A stretch of 64,000 bases of DNA from Azoarcus_F sp048158365 (GTDB lineage Bacteria; Pseudomonadota; Gammaproteobacteria; Burkholderiales; Rhodocyclaceae). Each line of letters begins with the position of its first letter. The stretch's first letter is position 1. Shown one piece after another: positions 60,035-64,000 of the stretch. Both the position numbers and the translations under genes were made by a program. Below the pieces are notes generated by a model. It saw only the letters and a program-made list of their open reading frames with translations, had not been told where the DNA came from and made no database searches. The stretch lies in NCBI GenBank assembly GCA_048158365.1, contig JBLLNL010000009.1; one strand, written 5' to 3'.

Positions 60035-60664
60035 TCAGCCCGATACGGCGGGGTTCAGACTGTACGTGCCGGTCAGCGTGGCCTGAGCGAGCACATGACC
60101 CTCGATCGCCTGGCGCACATCGGCCCCGCCGAAGCGGCCTTCGACCGGGCAGCGCTCCACGTCCAGCGCGTACAGCGTAAACACATAGTGATGCAGCAGT
60201 TCGTCGTTCCACGGCGGACAGGGGCCGTCATAGCCATGGTAATCGCCCTTCATCGCGTCATCCCCGGCAAACCATGCGGTGTAGTCGTTGATACCTTGCC
60301 GCGTGCCGTTTGCCGCGCCGGGGCCCGACTTGCCGCCGGGGGTGACTTCGGCCGAAAAGCTGCCCTGCGCGATCTCGCGGGTGTGCGCGGCGATGTCGAC
60401 CAGGACCCAGTGGAAGAAGTCGACACGCGGCAGGCTGGCCGGCACGCTGCGACTTTCCTGGTTGACGTCGTCGCCCTTGCTGGGCACATCCGGGTCGTGA
60501 CAGCTCAGCACGAAGGAACGGGTGCTGGCCGGCACGTCGTGCCAGGCGAGTTGCGGGTTCAGGTTCTTGCCGAGGCACACGTGCCCTTCCTGGGCCGGGA
60601 TGCAGAACGCGAATTCGCCCGGAATGCGCGCATCATCGGCAAAGCTGCTGCTGGTCAGTTTCAT
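60035..60664 (-). CDS. YbhB/YbcL-family (PEBP-like) protein
   Basis: 209 aa from ATG 60664 with CAGGAGAC upstream. Phosphatidylethanolamine-binding-protein fold: LNPQLAWHDVPASTRSFVLS, HDPDVP, FFHWVLVDIAAHTREIAQGS, NDYTAWFAGDDAMKGDYHGY, YDGPCPPWNDELLHHYVFTL. No signal peptide, so cytosolic. The ligand is unknown. It lies 50 bases after murJ ends on the same strand in reading order but may be separately expressed. Confidence 0.88.
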   Translation of the reverse strand: MKLTSSSFADDARIPGEFAFCIPAQEGHVCLGKNLNPQLAWHDVPASTRSFVLSCHDPDVPSKGDDVNQESRSVPASLPRVDFFHWVLVDIAAHTREIAQGSFSAEVTPGGKSGPGAANGTRQGINDYTAWFAGDDAMKGDYHGYDGPCPPWNDELLHHYVFTLYALDVERCPVEGRFGGADVRQAIEGHVLAQATLTGTYSLNPAVSG

Positions 60665-60714
60665 GCTCAGTGTCTCCTGCGTTTTGGATGTTCTTCGGGA
60701 CGTCCATCGGGATT

Positions 60715-62253
60715 CTACCCGGCCGCGCGCTTCCTGAAATCGCGAAGCCGGAATCCAAACGCGAACAGGCTCGCGAAATACGTCACGATGCCGCCGCCGA
60801 CCAGTAACGCGAGCCGTAGCGCGCGCTCCAGCGCACCCTGGTCCAGCCACGAGGCTTCAGTGCCCATCCCGAACCACAGCACGGCCCCGAGCGCCACCAG
60901 CGCGAGCGCGATCCGCGCACCGAATCCGATCCAGCCAGGCTGTGGCCGGAACACCCCACGCCTGAGCAGGCCGCGCAGCAGCAGGCCGGCATTGAGCAGT
61001 GAGGCCAGACCGATGGACAGCGCGAGCCCGGCGTGTTGCAGCGGAAGGATGAAGGCGAGATTCATCAACTGGGTCGCGATCAGCGTGATTACCGCGAACT
61101 TGACCGGGGTGCGGATGTCCTGGCGTGCGTAGAAGCCCGGGGCGAGAATCTTCACCATGATCAGACCGGTCAGCCCCACGCTGTAGGCGACCAGCGCGAG
61201 CCGGGTCTGCATCACGTCATCGGCGGAGAATGCGCCGTGGTGGAACAGCGTGGAGATCAATGGTACGGCCAGCATCGCCAGCGCCAGCGCTGCCGGCAGG
61301 GTCAGCATCAGCGTCAGACGCAGGCCCCAGTCGAGCATGGAGGAAAAGGCTTCGGGCTGGTTGTCCGCGTGCAGTTTCGACAGGCTGGGCAGCAGGATGG
61401 TCCCGAGCGCCACGCCCAGCAAGCCGGCCGGAAACTCCATCAGGCGGTCGGCGTAGTAGAGCCACGACACGCTGCCGCTCTGCAGAAAAGACGCGAAGAT
61501 GGTGTTGATCACGAGCGACACCTGCGCCACCGACACGCCGAGCATGGCCGGCAGCATCAGCGTGACGACGCGTCTCACGCCGGGGTCGGACAACTTGAGG
61601 TCGAAGCGCGGCAGCATGCCGATGCGCGCCAGGGGGCGCAACTGCAGCAGCAGCTGCAACACGCCGCCGATGAAGACCGCCCACGCCAGCGCCAAAACTG
61701 GCGGGTCGAACAAGGGGGCGGCAAACAAGGCCATCACGATGAAGCTCAGATTGAGCAGCACGGGCGTGAAGGCCGGAATCGCGAAGCGGCTCCAGGTGTT
61801 CAGCACGCCGCCGGCCAGCGCGACCAGCGACATGAACAGGATGTAAGGGAAGGTGATGCGGGTCAGTTCGACCGTCAGTGCGAACTTGTCCGGTTCGCTC
61901 GAGAAACCGGGCGCGGTCACGTAGATGATGATTGGTGCGGCGACGATGCCGAGCAGCGAGATCAGCGCAACCACGAGGCCGAGCACGGTCGCGACCCGGT
62001 TGATCAGCTGATGTGCATCCGCTTCGCCGCGCCGGTTGCGGTATTCGGCCAGGATCGGCACGAAGGCCTGTGAAAACGCGCCCTCGGCGAACATCCGGCG
62101 CAGCAGGTTGGGCAGGCGGAACGCGACGAAGAAGGCATCGGTCGCCATGCCCGCGCCGAAGCTGCGTGCGATCACGAAGTCGCGCACGAAGCCCAGAATG
62201 CGGGAGATCAGGGTCATGCCGCTGACGGTGACCAGAGCGCGCAGCAGATTCAT
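60715..62253 (-). CDS. murJ: Lipid II flippase MurJ
   Basis: 512 aa with about 14 membrane helices. MNLLRALVTVSGMTLISRIL, FVRDFVIARSFGAGMATDAF, RLPNLLRRMFAEGAFSQAFV and GLTGLIMVKILAPGFYARQD are MurJ/MviN signatures, with the conserved cavity arginines in the N-terminal helices. It flips lipid-linked peptidoglycan precursors to the periplasm. Divergent from rpsT, the usual arrangement in beta- and gammaproteobacteria. Confidence 0.95.
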   Translation of the reverse strand: MNLLRALVTVSGMTLISRILGFVRDFVIARSFGAGMATDAFFVAFRLPNLLRRMFAEGAFSQAFVPILAEYRNRRGEADAHQLINRVATVLGLVVALISLLGIVAAPIIIYVTAPGFSSEPDKFALTVELTRITFPYILFMSLVALAGGVLNTWSRFAIPAFTPVLLNLSFIVMALFAAPLFDPPVLALAWAVFIGGVLQLLLQLRPLARIGMLPRFDLKLSDPGVRRVVTLMLPAMLGVSVAQVSLVINTIFASFLQSGSVSWLYYADRLMEFPAGLLGVALGTILLPSLSKLHADNQPEAFSSMLDWGLRLTLMLTLPAALALAMLAVPLISTLFHHGAFSADDVMQTRLALVAYSVGLTGLIMVKILAPGFYARQDIRTPVKFAVITLIATQLMNLAFILPLQHAGLALSIGLASLLNAGLLLRGLLRRGVFRPQPGWIGFGARIALALVALGAVLWFGMGTEASWLDQGALERALRLALLVGGGIVTYFASLFAFGFRLRDFRKRAAG

Positions 62254-62352
62254 TCAGGCGATCGAAAAAAAGCGTCATCATAACGGTTAGCCATCGAATG
62301 GGGCATGTTGCTGCAGCATCGCGGACGGGTCGTCGCGTCATATCGACAACGG

Positions 62353-62381
62353 TTGCGTTCGATGCGGGAGCAGTTTAAAAT
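62353..62381 (+). promoter_or_regulatory. Promoter of rpsT
   Basis: TTGCGT (62353-62358) and TAAAAT (62376-62381) are separated by 17 bases and lie 38 bases upstream of the rpsT ATG, a good sigma-70 promoter for a ribosomal protein gene. Confidence 0.7.
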
Positions 62382-62418
62382 CACGTGCTTTACCGAATCA
62401 ACGAACGGAAGAATACTT

Positions 62419-62685
62419 ATGGCCAATTCGGCACAAGCCCGCAAGCGCGCACGTCAGGCAGTGAAAGCCCGCGCCCACAATGGCAGCCTGCGTTCGCGTC
62501 TGCGCACTGCAGTGAAGGCTGTGCAAAAGGCCGTTCTGGGTGGCGACAAGGAAGCCGCTCAAGCGGTTTTTCGCAGCTCGATGAGCACCATCGACAGCAT
62601 CGCGGACAAGAAGATCATTCACAAGAACAAGGCCTCGCGCCACAAGAGCCGCCTGTCCGCCGCAATCAAGGCCATGTCTGCCTGA
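62419..62685 (+). CDS. rpsT: Ribosomal protein S20
   Basis: 88 aa from ATG 62419. MANSAQARKRARQAVKARAH, SLRSRLRTAVKAVQKAV, IHKNKASRHKSRLSAAIKAM: a canonical, very basic S20. It binds 16S rRNA in the 30S subunit. Own promoter and terminator. Confidence 0.98.
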   Translation: MANSAQARKRARQAVKARAHNGSLRSRLRTAVKAVQKAVLGGDKEAAQAVFRSSMSTIDSIADKKIIHKNKASRHKSRLSAAIKAMSA

Positions 62686-62706
62686 TCGATCCGGTATGGA
62701 ACAACA

Positions 62707-62733
62707 ACGGCGACTTCGGTCGCCGTTTCTTTT
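62707..62733 (+). terminator. Rho-independent terminator of rpsT
   Basis: ACGGCGAC-TTCG-GTCGCCGT hairpin followed by TTCTTTT, 22 bases after the rpsT stop. Confidence 0.9.
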
Positions 62734-62871
62734 CGCCGTTCCTGTCCGTTCCACGGTCGGCTCCCGCCGCGGTGCCCCGGGGCTGCGTCCGGCACGCTCG
62801 GCGCACGTGGGTGGGTGAATGGGATTCGGTTCGTAAGCCAGGGCGCACCGCCTCGGGATCTGCGGTGCTTT

Positions 62872-63162
62872 TCAGATCTGCGCTTCGTCCAGCGGCTCCA
62901 TCTGAAGATTGTTGTCGTTCGCGAAATTGACCAGAAACTTGTACGCGAGCGGCTCGACCTCATAGAGGCGGGCGTCGACCACGACCGTCTTGTCGCCGCG
63001 AAGATTGCCGCCCGGGCGCACAAAGGGCGAGTAGGTCATGCGATGGTCCGCCCCGAAGGCCGACATGATGCCGCAGAGCCGGTCCGCCCAATCGCTCGGA
63101 CGGAATCTCTTGCCTTCGCGCGTGACCCCGACGATGACGAAGCTCTGAATGTTCTGGTTCAT
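62872..63162 (-). CDS. DUF3579 family protein
   Basis: 96 aa from ATG 63162. NQNIQSFVIVGVTREGKRFR, PSDWADRLCGIMSAFG, YSPFVRPGGNLRGDKTVVVD, LYEVEPLAYKFLVNFANDNN are conserved features of this betaproteobacterial family of unknown function. Divergent from argD with a 266-base intergenic region (no gene seen); the neighbourhood with argD and rpsT is typical. Confidence 0.88.
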   Translation of the reverse strand: MNQNIQSFVIVGVTREGKRFRPSDWADRLCGIMSAFGADHRMTYSPFVRPGGNLRGDKTVVVDARLYEVEPLAYKFLVNFANDNNLQMEPLDEAQI

Positions 63163-63428
63163 ATCCCACGCCGTTGATCGCAGCTGCAGTACCGGTCGGC
63201 TTGGAGCCCGCGCGTCGGGGATGCCGCACCGCACAACAGGGCGCAATTCTACCAGAAAACGCAATGACCTTCGTGTCGGCCATGGTCTCGTGCGAACGGC
63301 GGCGATCGGCTGCGAAAGGCCCGGAATCTATACTTTCGGGGTGGTTTCGCTTAATATCAGAGCCTTGAACATCTACGGCGGCGCCAGCCGCCGTGTGCGT
63401 TTCTGGAACATACGGATCGGGGCCCTTC

Positions 63429-64000
63429 ATGTCGCACATCATGAACACCTATGCACGGTTGCCGGTTGCATTCACGCACGGCGAAGGCTCCTGGCTCTTC
63501 GATGAAACAGGCAGGCGCTACCTGGACGGGCTCTCGGGCATTGCGGTGTCCACGCTGGGTCACAATCACCCGCGCCTCGTGCGTGCGATCGCGCAACAGG
63601 CCGCCTGTGTGTTGCATACGTCCAACCTGTATCGGATTCCGTTGCAGGAGGAACTCTCCGACCGCCTGGCCGGATTGTCCGGCATGGATGAGGTGTTCTT
63701 TTGCAACTCCGGTTGTGAGGCCAACGAGGCAGCCATCAAGCTTGCACGCATGTATGGCCACCGCAAGGGCATCGAACTGCCGACCATCATCGTGATGGAG
63801 AATGCCTTCCACGGCCGCACCATGGCTACACTGTCGGCTACGGGCAACCGCAAGACGCAGGCTGGTTTCGAACCGCTGGTGGCGGGTTTCTTGCGCGTGC
63901 CATACAAGGATATCGACGCGATCCGCAGGGTGGGTGAGCACAACGGCAACGTGGTCGCGGTGATGCTGGAGATGATCCAGGGCGAGGGCGGCATCCACAT
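63429..64000 (+). CDS. argD: Acetylornithine aminotransferase (5' part; continues beyond the window)
   Basis: 190 codons visible from ATG 63429; ATG 63441 is a possible alternative. PLP-dependent class III aminotransferase: YLDGLSGIAVSTLGHNHPRL, SNLYRIPLQEELSDRLAGLS, EVFFCNSGCEANEAAIKLAR, ENAFHGRTMATLSATGN, AVMLEMIQGEGGI. It makes N-acetylornithine in arginine synthesis. The PLP lysine lies beyond the window edge, so the gene is only partly seen. Confidence 0.93.
   Translation, partial: MSHIMNTYARLPVAFTHGEGSWLFDETGRRYLDGLSGIAVSTLGHNHPRLVRAIAQQAACVLHTSNLYRIPLQEELSDRLAGLSGMDEVFFCNSGCEANEAAIKLARMYGHRKGIELPTIIVMENAFHGRTMATLSATGNRKTQAGFEPLVAGFLRVPYKDIDAIRRVGEHNGNVVAVMLEMIQGEGGIH

Noticed and set aside
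1..64000. tRNA, rRNA, prophage or transposase genes
   Set aside because: Looked for and not seen; the only mobile sequences are the MITE and the palindromic repeat.

Overview
This is a GC-rich chromosomal window with ordinary bacterial gene density. It most resembles a motile, respiratory betaproteobacterium, probably Rhodocyclales (the Azoarcus/Thauera/Denitromonas neighbourhood). That placement is an inference from gene order and protein character: the exbB-exbD-lpxK-ycaR-kdsB-adk-PFK run, sodB-xseA, murJ/rpsT/DUF3579/argD, and a flagellar mot-che operon. I saw no rRNA, tRNA, CRISPR array, prophage or transposase gene.

1-7.5 kb: motA(partial)-motB and a chemotaxis operon with an unusual division of labour. 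CheA has P1, P3 and P4 but stops where the CheW-like P5 domain should begin. A separate upstream protein carries Hpt, a P2-like segment and a CheW domain. An Aer-like PAS/HAMP receptor has an eroded signalling hairpin. CheY and CheZ look normal. 7.6-9.5 kb: transaldolase and tRNA pseudouridine synthase TruC.

9.6-17.7 kb: a porin-cytochrome module for electron transfer across the outer membrane. It has an inner-membrane nonaheme/cytochrome b fusion, an MtrB/PioB beta-barrel, a DmsE/MtrA-type decaheme cytochrome and a monoheme cytochrome c. A divergent OmpR-type two-component system lies next to it. The intergenic region carries two matching 10-bp-spaced tandem half-sites that look like its operators.

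17.8-30 kb: copper/silver resistance (cusS, cusF, cusC, cusB, cusA, a second TolC-like protein, a Tat-exported multicopper oxidase, a cupredoxin). The locus is eroding: the cusR regulator is an internal-deletion pseudogene, the cupredoxin is split by a hairpin MITE, and cusA carries an in-frame palindromic repeat insertion.

30-48.4 kb: OsmC, peptide deformylase, a thioredoxin, then a sulfur/oxyanion island. It holds two sulfate/thiosulfate ABC transporters (one with its ATPase gene detached), a CysB-type regulator, a TauD-like dioxygenase, a molbindin, ChrA, a periplasmic DsrE-like protein, an ArsR regulator and a degenerate EAL protein.

48.6-64 kb: housekeeping genes (sodB, xseA, exbBD, lpxK-ycaR-kdsB, adk, 6-phosphofructokinase, PEBP, murJ, rpsT, DUF3579, argD partial). 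A TAXI-TRAP uptake operon sits between xseA and exbB, preceded by a small cluster of DnaA-box-like sequences.
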